Shown here: positions 35,275 to 48,059 of the stretch, piece by piece
Position numbering within the stretch: the first letter of the stretch is position 1
Layout of the letters: each line of letters starts with the position of its first letter
Assembly: GCA_023055505.1 (NCBI GenBank)
Contig: JALIRH010000126.1
Span: forward strand, 744,001-808,000
Direction of reading: 5' to 3'
Length of the DNA: 64,000 bases
Source: Callipepla californica brunnescens
Taxonomy: Eukaryota; Chordata; Aves; Galliformes; Odontophoridae
Notes under the pieces: generated by a model
Database searches by the model: none
What the model was told of the DNA's origin: nothing
The model's input: only the letters and a program-made list of their open reading frames with translations
Program-made: the position numbers and the translations under genes

Positions 35275-35890
35275 AGTTACATGAGCCAGCAGTGTGCCCA
35301 GGTGGCCAAGAAGGCCAATGACATCCTGGCTTGTATTAGAAATAGCATTTCCAGCAGGAGCAGGGAGGTGATTGTCCCTCTGTACTTAGCCCTGGAGATG
35401 CTGCACCTTGAGTACAGTGTTCAGTTTTGAGCTCCTCACTGAAAAAAGATGAGTCCCAGAGTGAGTTCAGAGGAGGGCAATGAAACTGTGAGGGGTCTGG
35501 AGCACGAGTCTTATAGGGAGCAGCTGAAGGAACTGGGATTGTTCCATCTGAAAAAGAGGAAGCTCAGGGGAGACCTTATTGCTCTCTACAACTGCCTGAA
35601 AAGAGATTGTGGTGAGGTGGAGGGTCAGCCTCTGCTCCCAGGTAACAGCAATAGGATGAGTGGGAATGGCCTTAAGTTGCACCAGGGAAAATTTGGATTG
35701 GATATTAGGAAAAATATTCTACAAAAGAGTGGTGAGGCAGTAGCACAGACTGCCCAGGGAGGTGATGAATTCACCATCCCTGGAGGTGTTCTAGAAATAT
35801 GTAGACTTGACATTGAGGGGTTGGAGGTTGGACTGGACGACCTTAGAGGTCTCTTACAACCTTAATGATTCCATGATTCAGTGATTCTAT
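35275..35890 (+). mobile_element. CR1 LINE fragment, about 615 bp, with tail
   Basis: This is the longest CR1 copy here. It runs from ATGAGCCAGCAGTGTGCCCAGGTGGCCAAGAAGGCC through the C-terminal ORF region to GGTTGGACTGGACGACCTTAGAGGTCTCTTACAACC and the tail ATGATTCCATGATTCAGTGATTCT. Two overlapping frames (35056-35430 and 35449-35865) carry CR1 ORF remnants such as REQLKELGLFHLKKRKLRGD. Frameshifts and a stop separate them, so it is inactive. Confidence 0.97.
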
Positions 35891-36370
35891 CACTCTCAGG
35901 ACAGAGTCACTGATGGTATGAGAATTCCTGTGCTCCCATTTGCACAATACAGCATGTGTTATTATAAAAATGTATACCTACTTGACTGCTTTACAAGACC
36001 ATTCAGGCCTTATGCTGTAACAGTGACCTAGCACTGCCCTTTTTTTGTCACCTGCAAACTCTGTTAGCACTGTATGATTAATGGGCTTTATCATTTTATT
36101 TTCCTGCTGTGTGACATCAGACTTTATGAAAGGCAAGTTGTCAGTGCCCTGTATTTTGGGTATGCTAGTGAAATATTTCAAGACAAGACAGGAAGAATAT
36201 GCCATGTTGCCAGACGAAAGGCAAGACTCACAAACTCAGGATGCTTTCCCACTTCTAGAAGGGAGGAGGAAAGGAGAAGGAGAAAGGGAAGAGAGGAGGG
36301 GAGAGGTAGGATGCCAGTAGTAATAAAAAAATCCCCTTATCTCTAAAGAGATGTAGGCCTCTTGATTTTA
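35891..36370. other. Spacer; purine-rich tract
   Basis: No gene seen. 36256-36309 is an AG-only style tract (GGGAGGAGGAAAGGAGAAGGAG and onwards). Confidence 0.6.
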
Positions 36371-36899
36371 TGAGGGCTGCTCTGAAAGAAATGCCTCCTA
36401 TTTTATTATGTTGACCCATGATGTCAGAGGGTGGTGATAGTATGGAAGTAGAGGTTGAACCTTCCCACCAATAGTCTGTTACATTTGTTGCAGCGTGGCA
36501 GATGGCAGCAGAGAGACAGTCTGACAAAATGACATCTGACATGGAAGGGTGGAGGAGGCAATCTGGTGTAATTGAATTCTTCTGTGCAGAAAAAAATGGT
36601 ATGTACTGACATTCACTGATGCTTGCTGAACATTTGTGGAAACCAAACAGTGGATGTGTGCGTTCAAGTAGTGGGACAGTGACAGTGGGTCACCTCTGCT
36701 GGTGCAGATTTTTATGAGCTTAGCATGCAGTATCTTGCTCATCAGTGGTAAACGTGCATAGCTAATTGTGTTGACTATATTGAAAAATAATGTTCTGTAG
36801 CTGAGAATTTGCTCTATCAAACAGTGTTATTGTACGCTTTGTATCTGTTGTAGTTTCCATGGAAATAAATAGGAGGCATTACTTTTGGAGCAACCTACA
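36371..36899 (+). mobile_element. Internally deleted mariner DNA transposon (Galluhop/Mariner1-type)
   Basis: Both ends show imperfect terminal inverted repeats of about 28 bp. The left is TGAGGGCTGCTCTGAAAGAA..., and the right, reverse-complemented, is TGTAGGTTGCTCCAAAAGTA..., both continuing ATGCCTCCTATTT. A TA target duplication flanks the element (36369-36370 and 36900-36901), as for Tc1/mariner insertion. It is 529 bp against roughly 1.2 kb for a full-length element, so most of the transposase centre is missing. The family assignment is from memory of the chicken Galluhop sequence. Confidence 0.93.
36502..36609 (+). pseudogene. Mariner transposase N-terminal remnant
   Basis: Inside the deleted mariner, an ATG at 36502 opens 35 codons (starting MAAERQSDKMTSDME and including IEFFCAEKNG, part of the N-terminal helix-turn-helix region) before a TGA at 36607-36609. 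The catalytic D,D34D domain is absent, so the element cannot mobilise itself. Confidence 0.75.
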
Positions 36900-36901
36900 T
36901 A

Positions 36902-39900
36902 TTTATAACATTTTATGCACCAAGGTAATGTGACAGGTCTCAGTGGAATAGCAGTTTTGCACTGCAGTGGATGAAAGAGATGAAACAGGAATGAGGAAAA
37001 CTACCTGGCAATTTCTGTGCGGGTGCACTGTAGTAAGAGGAATAGGCATGCTTAGAAGGAACTCTTCTCAACCTGAACGACTTTTAGACACTAAATGACA
37101 GTAACCTAGAGCAGGTGTCAAAGATCTGAAACGACTAAGCTAGGAGAGGTGGATCCTACTTCTAATGATCAACATACAGATAACCATTTATTGATGATGC
37201 CCCATGTTTCAGGTGATGAAGGAGGCTTGGTCATACTTAGCATGTTACTTGGCAAAATTCCTACACATAAAACATGAAGGCGACCCGTTGGATCCAAAGG
37301 AAATATATTCGGCTTCTTGATTTATTTTGCAGGAGTGCTTTTAGTTGCTGCCTGTTGCCTGCAGGAAGGTACGGTGTACACTCTCATACAGAGGTTTCTC
37401 TTGAGGCCAAGTGCATGGCAACGTGTGGCCAGGAGAGGGCCACCAAGCCTTGGCAGTTTCAGTTTGGTTTGCTCTTTATTAAACCAGCGTGTTATGCTTA
37501 AGTTAAATTGCAAAGCCATCGGTATTTGTGGACGTCTACCGACAGGGAAACGACTGAATGCTTTCTTATAGAAAAGGTATAAAAGAGATGTTCCTTCAGA
37601 TATGCTGGAAACGTTGCTTTTAGGAGATGGAATTGAAGAAAAGGAGACAAAAAGTTAAATTACTAGCGCAGGGATCTTTGCCTTTCCCTCCACCAGACTC
37701 TGCCTGATAAATGTCCAGAAGCTACAAGACTGCTAATCTGTGCACAACTACAGATGTTCCACAGATCAAGTGGAATCACACCGTGCTCCTTCCTCTCTGC
37801 TTTCCTACCAAAGGAAGTCCCTTTGCTGCCCTGACGTAGTTCTCCTGATAGAGCACCATTGGGTACCACTGTTTCCTTTTCAGCATGTCACTGTATAAAG
37901 TTGTTCTCATTCTGAGAGCTCAGATGGAGAAGTCTCCCTCAGTCCAAGCAGGATGGAGATGAACCTGATAAGCAGGAAGCAGTGCCCTGAGGGGCTGCTT
38001 TTCCTCTCCTGTAAAGTACTCACTACTTCCTTCTCAAGATGATGAACTCTGTGTTTAACCTTTGAGCCAGATATAAACAACACTTTCAAACGTTTTTCTT
38101 TTCTTATCCTCCAAATTTACTTTATCTTCTGGGTTCTTCTAACTTAATCTTACTTAATGAAGTTTCTAGTTCACGAAGTTTGTAGCTTGTATGGGATCTG
38201 TTCCTTTAAACAATCAAAAAATCTGAAATAGCTCCCTTTTCTACTAAGATCCAAGACATCTTTATCAAAACAGACAAGCTTCTCCATGCTTACAACCTCA
38301 GTGTGGTGGAAAAAAGATAAATGTGTCATGTCCCACCATGTTTTTGCTGATTCTTCATAACATGATGACATCATCATACGGAATCATTCCAGAAAATGAT
38401 TGACACATTCTTTGTCTTCAGTCTGCCTAATTTACATGTTTATAAATTAGCTAAAGATGATATATAGCATCTCTCACTAAACTTAGTGTCCTATGTTGCT
38501 TTGGTTTAATTTCATTTGCATTTACTTCATGATAGCATTATCTTACCATATATCAAGTATTTTCTAATGAGAGCAACTTGTCTCATTAAATGTCTTACCC
38601 ATTTTAAGAATTAAAGTAACTTTTCTTTCTACATAGTCAAAACACGTTCTAGCTCTAATAAATTAACAGAGCTTACTGCACTGTATCTTTGTTAATAAAA
38701 AACAAACACTGTCCACATCACGTTAAGCTGTCCTTCCTTTGTGTACCCCAGGGAGCTTTTAATTAATTAGGCCTTTCACTGCCAAAATTCCTTTCTTACT
38801 AATAAAGTAAGATATTGCACAGTAAGATGACCATACGTACAGTCAAGAACTTCTGCCACAGTTTACTACTGTACTATGTGAAGAAAGCAGTTGTTTTACC
38901 TTCTCCATAGCGCAGTTCATTGTTAATATTTTATTCTGGAGCTCAAAGTTTTTCATCCTTTTTCTCAGTCCCTCCAAAATCTTGGTTTCAGTTTACAGCA
39001 CTGTTGTGCGCTGTTTTGAGTGAAGTTATTTGTCTAATTTCATCATTCTTCATAGCTCACTCTTGACTCTACCAGGCCAGTTCCCAGAGCCAAGCCAAGA
39101 GTATATATTGCAGACACTGTTCTTGAGCTACAGGCTAAAATTTCAGAGATTACCCATCTCTGGATTGGCCTTCTGTTCAGAGCATCTTGCAAAGCCATTC
39201 TCTTTACCAAAATTTGTGGATTGTTATAGGTTAATGCAGCAGAAAAGGAAGGAGAAAACAATTATGTCAAGCAACACCTGCTTCTCCAGCAACGTTCCTG
39301 GATATTCTGAAACATTGCTCACAAAATATTTTGATACCAAGGGATACGGACACAATTTAATATGCTGCAATTAGACTGTAACTCCTGTTAAAGCTTACAT
39401 CAACGGCAAGCTCCATTGGCTGTCTCCAGAAAAAGCTCAGGCTGTTCACAAAAGTCCAAGATGATGTTAAAGGGGTCCCTTCTACTACCAGCAGCACCAT
39501 CTCTATTTCCATATCCTTAGCATTCACCAGTACTAAGATTCATAGCTTTAGTGTTTTCCTTTTCCACATGGCAGTACACTGTCCCTGGGACAGTATTAGG
39601 CTTTTACTCAAAGAAGCTAGGAAGTCTCGAAGATGCATCTTACTGGGAGCACCAAAAGACAGCAGATGTCAAAAGATGCTACTTTAAAATCATGTGCCAT
39701 GATTTTGTATAGCCAGATAACACCATCTGCAGTCAGTACAGCCAATAGAATGGGAATGTCATAACTGAAAATAGGAAGATTATGAAAGGTGTTTTCAGAG
39801 CTCTTCACATTGTTCTGTTATGAAATCAAGTTATCCATGTTATAAAACAATATTTTGAGACTAAGGAAAATATATAGACATCAATCTAGCCTGCCAATGT

Positions 39901-41471
39901 GATCTTAGGAGATTGTAATATAATAGCAGTGATTCATCAAATTATTACCTTGAGTATGAGGAGGTGTAGGTGTGAAAGCTGAAAGGAAGATGTTCAGGAA
40001 TGACTTGCATTGCCACAGGTATATCCTGCACACCATTTGATAACAGCAAGTCAAAGTGTCAGGCAGAGCGATTCTCCTGTGCCTCTGTCCTACTCATCCA
40101 ACAATTTTGAAACAGTGAAGAAAGAAAGACTAACTTTTTCAACACAATCAATAATGTGCTCATGTCAGGTTTTATGCTGAGTGCTGTGCAGGGTGAAGTT
40201 ATCATTTATGTTCACTCTTGCCACTGTGTTAGCTCATCCCTGCATAGCCCAATGCCCCAGCCCACACAGTTCCCATCACTCTGGCCCATGTGGCTTTCTC
40301 TTCAGGACAAGGAACATATAGCAGAGTTTGTTGAATCCTTCTTAACTTCTTGGATAACGCTGTCATAGATTTTTATTTATTTATTTCTGATTTAAATTTT
40401 AATGTAGACATTCTGGTTTAGCTACAACCCGGGACAGAATATATCACATCACAGAGATGGAGATGCTACATCCATGGGTGTTGAGTCACCTGCAGTACAT
40501 GTCAGAAGTTTTTGGTACCATCAGACCACACTGCCTAAACTGATGGGTTAGAGATTCCCCAGCTGCGGTACACTTGTAAAAGGAAAGAAGGATATGTATT
40601 TTTCATTCATGTTATGAAATAAGTTTTTACAATAAATAAATGCCTGAATTTTCCTCCTGTCAAATTCTTTGTTTGTTAAGACACACAAACACAGCAAGTA
40701 TCAATGACTCCTGAAGTGACAGCAGAAGAAAGAACTGGCAAGAGATCTGTAGAAGTTTTCTGTCCTTCAGTGCATGAACAGAAAGAGAGCAGCATGGGAG
40801 TTTCGCTGACCTTTGGGATTAACACAGGTTCGTATACTGGCACCCTGGCAGAGAGCTGTGAGTTGAATTCAGATTACTCAAAACAGTCACTAACCTTCAT
40901 GCAGAGCAATTTATTTCTGCCTTGCTGGCAGACAAACTGGAAGTGCGACTGATGACTGACAGCTGGCAGTGACTGGAAGCTTTCAGATGCAGTGCATAAA
41001 GAGGACAAGAACATCCATTTTTCTCCCACACCCAACACTCTCTCTCTCCCACCTTTCCCTCCTGTCTACATCCTGCTTAGCCAAAAAAAAAAAAGAAAAA
41101 AGAAAAAAAAAAGGCACAGTTCCATCTCTTTCATGGAAGTCCTTTCAGAGTCAGTCATCTAAGACAACTGAGCACAGGCATTAAGATAATTACAGTGCAA
41201 AGCTGCTACATCCCAGCCAAGTCTTGTGTTGTCCCTGCCCAGTCTTTCTGAATAGAAATTTCTTGCAAATTTCATCCCCAAACCACACTGTAAATATTCA
41301 CCTGTGGCGAGACTTCCAAGAGCTTTGATGTATGTACTAGTCTTTTCCTTAAAGTAAGCAGTTCTGGAAGAAAAACTGCTCAGTTGAAAACACACACAGA
41401 ATATGTGTGACGCGGTGTATGGAAAAAACATGGAAGAGAACAGGGGCTGGCTATGGGCTGGCATCTAAATC
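36902..41471. other. Intergenic, no gene seen
   Basis: CR1-free. A poly-A/G run lies at 41083-41113, just after a pyrimidine-rich run at about 41030-41065. The open frame at 39030-39374 (114 codons) shows no domain and is judged chance. Confidence 0.5.
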
Positions 41472-41672
41472 ACGGCATCACAGAATCATTAAAGTTGGAA
41501 AAGATCACTGAGTTCATCTAGACCAACCATCAACTCATCACCACCACATCAAAAGTGCAGGAATCATCACTTGGTCTTGCTGAACCTCACAAAGCTGGCC
41601 TTAGCCCATCAATCCAGCCTATCTAGATCCCTCTGTAGGACCTTCCTATCCTCAATGCAAGGAACACCCAAA
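41472..41672 (-). mobile_element. CR1 LINE fragment, internally deleted
   Basis: The first part is the reverse 3' end (CACAGAATCATTAAAGTTGGAAAAGATCACTGAGTTCATCTAGACCAACC). From about 41575 it reads GCTGAACCTCACAAAGCTGGCCTTAGCCCATCAATCCAGCCT and ATCCCTCTGTAGGACCTTCCTATCCTC, which matches a more internal CR1 region. The two blocks adjoin without the expected intervening sequence, indicating an internal deletion. Confidence 0.85.
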
Positions 41673-44600
41673 AAGTGGGGAAAGTTATCAAGACAACACT
41701 GGGCTCATTATAAAACAGCATAGACAACACTGTACAGAAAATGTGTAGTAAGAGTTTTCTGTGCTGAGCAGAGGCTGAAAGCAGATGGTATCTGTGAGAG
41801 AATAAACAGCTTTTGTTAGACTGCCCTTGTGTGCAGGAGAGCTCATTGCATGTGCTGCTTCCAGAGCACTTGACTCTGTGATTCATTTCTTTGCCCAAGA
41901 GAAATAACATAGATGACCCCATAGCTTGGTTAATCAACTGGGTCAAAAATGAGCGATAATATGCATAATGTAACAATTAGCTTTTGGCGGTGTTTAATAT
42001 ATTCACCCTGAGAAGGGTTTGTTTAATAGTTCTGATTAATAGAAATGAATGAAATTTTAAGCAGGTTGTCAGCTGTCCTCCCCCTATAAAGCAGAATGAT
42101 TAATGATAGCAAAATTATAACAGGAACTTAATAATAGCTTGCTCTTGGCTTTTTAGATTGGAGGGAACTTTACAAACACTCACTAATTGATTTAAAGCCT
42201 CTGTTTATCCTGTGGTTTGAACACTGGAAGTGTAAGAATAATGCAGTAACTGGAGAGACTGTGAGATTCATCATGCTCCCCACTGAAATCAGTGCTCCAC
42301 TTCTGTGTTGGAAAAGAAGATAACTGGGCCGCTATTATGTTGGTATTGGAGTGCAGAAATTTCAGCTGCCAAGAACCCAGAAGAAACCACATTGTTCATT
42401 GACAAAGCTGATGCTCTCCTGGTGAAACTGCCTACAGTTTGTGACAAAAAGCCTAACATTGGCTTGTGTACCTTTAGAAGTGTGCTCAGGTGTGGAAAAG
42501 CTAGGCTCTCATACAGCACAATGGCACTAATAAAACTGATGCTTAGCACACTTCTGGAGCCCTCTGTCTGTTGTGAGACCACATCTGAAGTGAGATATTA
42601 GTCACTGTGTGCAGGGGGGAGGGATTTAAACTCAGCCTCCTCTTGGTAAAAGTACTCATTTCCTGCAAGATGGCCCCAGATGTCTTAACAGCACTTCCTC
42701 ACAGCGAAGGAAAGTACGTGGTCTTGGCTCAAGGGAAAGTTCCATTTGGAGTTCACAAAGTAATTGCTGTACTTGAATAGACCAAGTGTGGATACATCTC
42801 CTTTTGATCTTCCACTGCATAAATTAGCATTATGGTTTGTGTCTCACAGAGGTAGTAGCACTGCTGGGCTGCCTGACAGCTCTTGCTTCACTTGTGTTAT
42901 TCTTTTGTAAAGGTCGGTTTCCAGCTTGCAACAGAGCTGGCAATGGAGGCTGCTGGCAAAAAGGCTTTTTTGTAAGGAAGCATAAGGGAATTTAGAAAGG
43001 AACACAACTCTAAATAGCCACTGTGGGCATTTCATGAGGACTGAGTGCTTTAAATTGTTCTTGGCAAAGAACTGATGTTTTGAGGTTGTTTTTTGGGTGG
43101 TTTTTTTTTTTTTTATACCACACTTAACATCAGAGTAATGGAAGACAGAGTAACCGCAAGTACTTCAAATACTAAATGCGGTAAACTCAGAAAGCAGACT
43201 GCTGGCAACCACAGTGCAGAGGCACTTGAACTACTTCTGCATGGAGCCAGCTGCTGATTAACAGCAGCACAGCTGTGTTGCACTGCTGAGCTGAGTACAG
43301 GCACCAGTCCCATGACTCCCAGCTGTGCTGCTGATATACTGCACAGAGTGATACAGCACCATGGGAACCACCTGGTGTGAGTGAGGTTGGAAATCACCAT
43401 TCGGCATTTGTTGTGTGCTGTGAGCATCACGTGGCCTGAGTGTGCTGTACACAAATCAGTGTTGGTAGAAAAGCATGCACAGCATTTACTCATATACCCT
43501 CAGATACATGTGGCTGCATGGGGTACCAGTTTCAGTGCATTGAAATAGACATGTTTAATGCCCTGATGACTGTGAATCTTGCAGCATCGATTTTCTTCTG
43601 TTCCTTAGCATGATCCAGCTGATTCTCCTTGGTGAGCTCCATCCCTCTGGAGGTAGTGCTACTGTAGGTGATGGGAGAGGGGATCAGTGTGCTGATTGTG
43701 TAACAGACATGCTGACATGAAATCCATACTGCATACCTTGGCTGGTACTTGACCCATTGTGTATTTCTTCTAATTGTTCATATGTAGGTACTGACAAAAC
43801 AGTAGAAAGCCAGTGTGTCCACGTGATGCTCAAAGAAAGAGAGAAGGCTCTCAAGGTTCTTTGAGGGTGCTTTTGGATCCCAGAGTCAACAAGCATTTGT
43901 CTACCCTTTCAAAGTGTCATGCCAGCCTCCTTCATGTCCCTGCACAGCTGTTTTTTCTAAATGACCTCCTCTCCAAGTCTACCTGTGTTACTTCAAGATG
44001 GAGACCTGAATGTTAATGGCACTTCAGTGTATCAAATCTGTGAATAGTTAAGGTGTTTTGTGTTTTACTTCACTCCTTTGGTGAGAAAGATTTGTGTTCA
44101 GTGAACAAAGTCATAAAGCCTGGCAGTTGAAGCTTCTTATTTTTTAAGCTGCGGAGACTGAAGCTACTCAGACACTCATTGAAAAAAATCTCAAAACAGT
44201 AGTTCAACTGAAGATTGTATTCACTAAATCCCACTCTTTGGTGTATTTATGCATAAATTTCTCTTTAATTTTGTTCTAAGTTCTCTGATTTTTATTTGTT
44301 TTTGTTCTTCTCAAAATTGTGCCTTGGTGCTGCTTTAGTGAATGCCTTTGATGCTGTAGTCACCTTTTTGCTGGTTTAGGGAATTTAAAATAAAGCTACT
44401 TTGCTGGCAGCCTGATTGTATTGCTAAATGTGTACTTCTCTTGCCCTCACTTTTAATGCTTTATCCAGCTTTATTCAAGGGGAGTGGGATTTTTACATCT
44501 GTTGCAAATGGAGTTTACTGGAAATGAATTCCAGAGTCTTTATCCCCTCAGCATGTCCAATTCTCTCTTGACTGACTAGAAACCCATGATCATACCCAAT

Positions 44601-45706
44601 ATTCAAGGTAATTTCTCTTGAATGTAAGTACCTTTCCTACGAACAATTTTACTGACCCTTATGACATTTTGACTCAGTCTTATACCTGATGCTTTTAAAA
44701 ACATTTCTACTGATACAGCGCACAGCTTACTAGCAATGAGTGAAAGCACTATGACTGAGTGATGAAAATTCAGTGTGTCTCAGAGAAGTAAATATCAGAA
44801 CCTTTGGACCTTATATTATATGTAACACTTTAAATATGCTTTCTTCTTCTGTGTGTCATTTCTTATTAATGAATAGAAGCACTACACCTTTGAAAAGAAT
44901 ATCAAAGTGATTATCTAAAATATTAAGCTAGAAAAATGAAGATGGCACTAATTATAAAGAAGGGAAGCTCAGTGTGGAAGGGCCTGGAAGCATGGCTCAG
45001 AAGTGTTAGTTCTTTTCAATATTATAAGACAAAGAAAACATTACTGACTGGAGGAACTATAAAGCAACGAAAGAAGGATCCTTTCAAACAGACTGCTTTG
45101 TTTGTGTATGGATGAGGATGCTGTGAAAAAATGAACTGCAGATATCATTTACCTTAGTTACATCAAAACAACCTTGTAAAGTTTTATCACGTGTCTGTGA
45201 GAAGATGTGTAGGTAATTAAAGCCAATCACTGGATTAGAATGTTTGCATTTTAGGACATCCTCTACCCAGTTCTGCCCTCTGTGTTTTATGTCTGCAATG
45301 TCTTATACTGACTGTAAAGTCTTTTAGGACAGGATTTTCTTTGTAATTGTACTTACATAAGATTCAACAGCATAAATCGTTCTTGATGCTTTGCTTTCAG
45401 TGATATGGTTTAACTGAGAAATAACAGTTTCCCTTTTTACTTTGTTTCAACAGCTCAAGATGAATGGTGAAGATTTTGCCATGAGTTTGTATAGACATGC
45501 ATTTTCATTCCATTTCTAAACAACTTGTAGCAGAAATGCTTCCACACGTAACAGACATAGAACATGTTTATGATGTCAGCATAAATAAAACAAGGCTTAC
45601 AACCTTATGTTTCTATGGACTGCATTCAAATTATTGACTACATCTGACAAGTGTCTTCCAGAGTACCTTGCCCAGATACCACTTACAAAAGAGTGACAAG
45701 CCTGTT
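41673..45706. other. Intergenic, no gene seen; candidate regulatory stretch
   Basis: No coding exon recognised. About 41955-42180 is AT-rich with repeated homeodomain-like cores (ACAATTAG, GATTAATAG, GATTAATGATAG). A poly-T run lies at about 43100-43114. Confidence 0.5.
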
Positions 45707-45880
45707 CATAGAATCATGGAATAGTTTGAGTTGGAAGGATCCCTTGAAGGTCATCTAGTCCAACTCCCCTTCAATGAACAGGGACACCTCCAGCCACATC
45801 AGGATGCTCAGAGCCCCATCCAGCCTGAGCTGGATGTCTCCAGGGATGGGGTCCCACCACCTCTCTGGGCAATCAGAGTG
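45707..45880 (-). mobile_element. CR1 LINE 3'-end fragment
   Basis: TCATAGAATCATGGAATAGTTTGAGTTGGAAGGATCCCTTGAAGGTCATCTAGTCCAACTCCC, then the CAGGGACACCTCCAGCCACATCAGGATGCTCAGAGCCCCATCCAGCCTGA region. It ends near CTCTCTGGGCAA. Confidence 0.96.
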
Positions 45881-47059
45881 AAAACTAGACATGTTGGGGT
45901 TTATGATGCTAATACTTGATATAAGAACAGGGGAAAGGTAACTGCTTAACTTAAATATGATCAACAGCAGAGTGGTACCAGAAGAATGAAGTCTCAGGCC
46001 TGCCTGAAGAACTGTTGAGCCTCTCTGTTCTCAGAACATCCTTTTCTGACTGCAACTCAGATATGATATTTCTCCAGGAAAAAGGAAGTAAGGAGAAATG
46101 AACAAGTAACATGTTTAGGCCTCAGGGAAAAAAAGTTATTCTGGACTTGCTTTGAGTGAAGTCTTGGAAACTGGTGGTTTGTCTTATGCATTTGATTGTC
46201 TGATTTTATTTTACGAATTTTCAGGGAATTCAGCAGTTCTGTTGTTTCTCATTAAATTTTGCAGGAAGAAACAAACAAGTATATTAAGATAACTTTAATT
46301 TAGATTTTAAATACCTACGGACCTATTAAAAACTTGCAATGAATTTTTTTTTATAACATCTACTGATTTGCCTCCAGAGTCTTGCTTTTCAAGGATAAAA
46401 GCTCATTAGCATACATTTCACAGGATTTCAAGCTCAAATATCACTTCTAATATAACTTTTAAAAATATGTTACTTTGGACAGCTACGAAAGTCTTTTACC
46501 CTTCCTCACAGACATGGACCACCTAATTTCAAAAAGGGTTTCATTGGCCAGAACTTCAGTGAAATGTTGAATTAACCTCTCATTTTATGTGTTGCAGTAT
46601 TTGGCTACCTTTTCTGAAACAAGCACCTAGCTAAAACCCACAAGATGAGAGTGGTGACTCAGTATTTGCCTTTATTTGTTGCAAATTTTCATTTATGATT
46701 TCATTTCCATTCTATTTTTATAGCACTGTTGTGGGCACAGAATTAGAAATTCCCAAACCATATTAAAACCACAAACTAAATGAGGCTTTGTCTAGTACTG
46801 AGTGTTACGAAATGAGATGTTTCATAAATACCTGATCATAAGTTGTGACATAAATACGTAAGTGCATGACTTGTGGTTTACTTCATCATACATTTTTAAA
46901 AAATGTTTTCACCATTGAAAATAGAACTTTGCAATGCTACTTCAGTCTTTCAATCCTATGCTTGGAAAAAAAAAAATTAAACTACAAAACATTCTGATTT
47001 GCAGTATTTGGTATCTGCTCTTATTTTGGATGCAGTTCATATAGGGAATTTCAGTCAGG
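45881..47059. other. Intergenic, no gene seen
   Basis: AT-rich unique-looking sequence between two CR1 copies, with short A or T homopolymers only. Confidence 0.5.
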
Positions 47060-47232
47060 GGAGGTTTAGACTGCTGAGAGAGTGGTGAGGTGCTGGAACA
47101 GGTTTCCCAGAGAGGTTGTGGATGCCCTGTCCCTGGAGGTGTTCAAGGCCAGGTTGCATGGGGCCCTGGACAGTCTGATCTAGTACTTGGACTAATGACT
47201 GGCATTACCTATGGCAGTGGAGTTGGAACTCC
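47060..47232 (+). mobile_element. CR1 LINE fragment, 3' tail missing
   Basis: GGTTTAGACTGCTGAGAGAGTGGTGAGGTGCTGGAACAGGTTTCCCAGAGAGGTTGTGGATGCCCTGTCCCTGGAGGTGTTCAAGGCC is CR1. It runs to GGAGTTGGAACT and stops abruptly before the AGATGATCTT...octamer tail. It directly abuts a reverse-oriented CR1. Confidence 0.94.
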
Positions 47233-47765
47233 CCTCATCCTATCACCACACACTGCTGAGAAGAGTCCAGACTCATCCCTTTGCCTCCCACTCCTTAGGT
47301 ATTTATAGACATGGATCAGATCCCCTCAGTCTTCTTTTTTCAAGGCTGAACAGACCCAGGTCTCTTACCCTTTTCTCGTAAGGGAGGTGTTCCACGCTTT
47401 TTATCATCTTTGTAGCCCTCTGCTGGACTCTTTCCAGGAGAACCTCTCTTTTTTGTATGTGGGAGCCCAGAACTGGACACAGTACTCCAAGTGAGGCCTC
47501 AACAAGGCAGAGTAGATGGGGGAGGATCACGTCCCTTGACCTGCTGGCCACGCTCTTTTTAATGCACCCAAGGATCCCATTGGCCTTCTTGGCCACCAGG
47601 GCACACTGCTGGCTCATGGCCAGCCTGTCATCCACCAGGACACCCAGGTCCCTCTCTACAGAGCTCCTCTCCAGCAGGTCATCCCCAACCTGTACTGGTA
47701 TATGAGGTGCAAGACTAGGTGCAAGACTCTACACTTGCTTTTGTTAAACCTCATCAGGTTTCAAA
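47233..47765 (-). mobile_element. CR1 LINE fragment, reverse orientation, 3' tail missing
   Basis: Starting inside CR1, it reads through TATTTATAGACATGGATCAGATCCCC, AGCCCTCTGCTGGACTCTTTCCAGGAG, CCAGAACTGGACACAGTACTCCAAGTGAGGCCTC, and GGCCTTCTTGGCCACCAGGGCACACTGCTGGCTCATGG. It ends near TAAACCTCATCAGGTT. The minus-strand frame at 47303-47635 holds the ORF remnant MSQQCALVAKKANGILGCIKK. A tandem duplication of GGTGCAAGACTA lies at about 47707-47729. Confidence 0.95.
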
Positions 47766-48059
47766 CATCTTACAAACTTGGCCTCCATTGAAGTATGATT
47801 TTTGTGCAGTTTTTGTTTCATCGGCTTCTGGAGTAGATATATGAGCTCTTTCAGAGTTCTCATGAGAAACTTTGTCCCCTGACTTTTTTTTTTTAGAACA
47901 GATGGTCAGAAAAACTAAACTGAACTACTGCTATTGCTGGTGGGTTGGTGTAAGTGCTGAGGACCACGACAAAGCCTTCTGGAAAAGTTTACCTTGGGTC
48001 TGGAGATGGCTCTGCACGCCACCACTGCAAGGGGTAGCCACTGTGTAGGAAAAGAAGGG
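47766..48059. other. Spacer between CR1 copies
   Basis: No gene seen; a poly-T run lies at about 47885-47894. Confidence 0.6.

Noticed and set aside
35056..35865. Two consecutive plus-strand open frames of 124 and 138 codons
   Set aside because: Broken CR1 ORF pieces in different frames.
36479..36820. 113-codon minus-strand open frame
   Set aside because: Antisense shadow of the deleted mariner.
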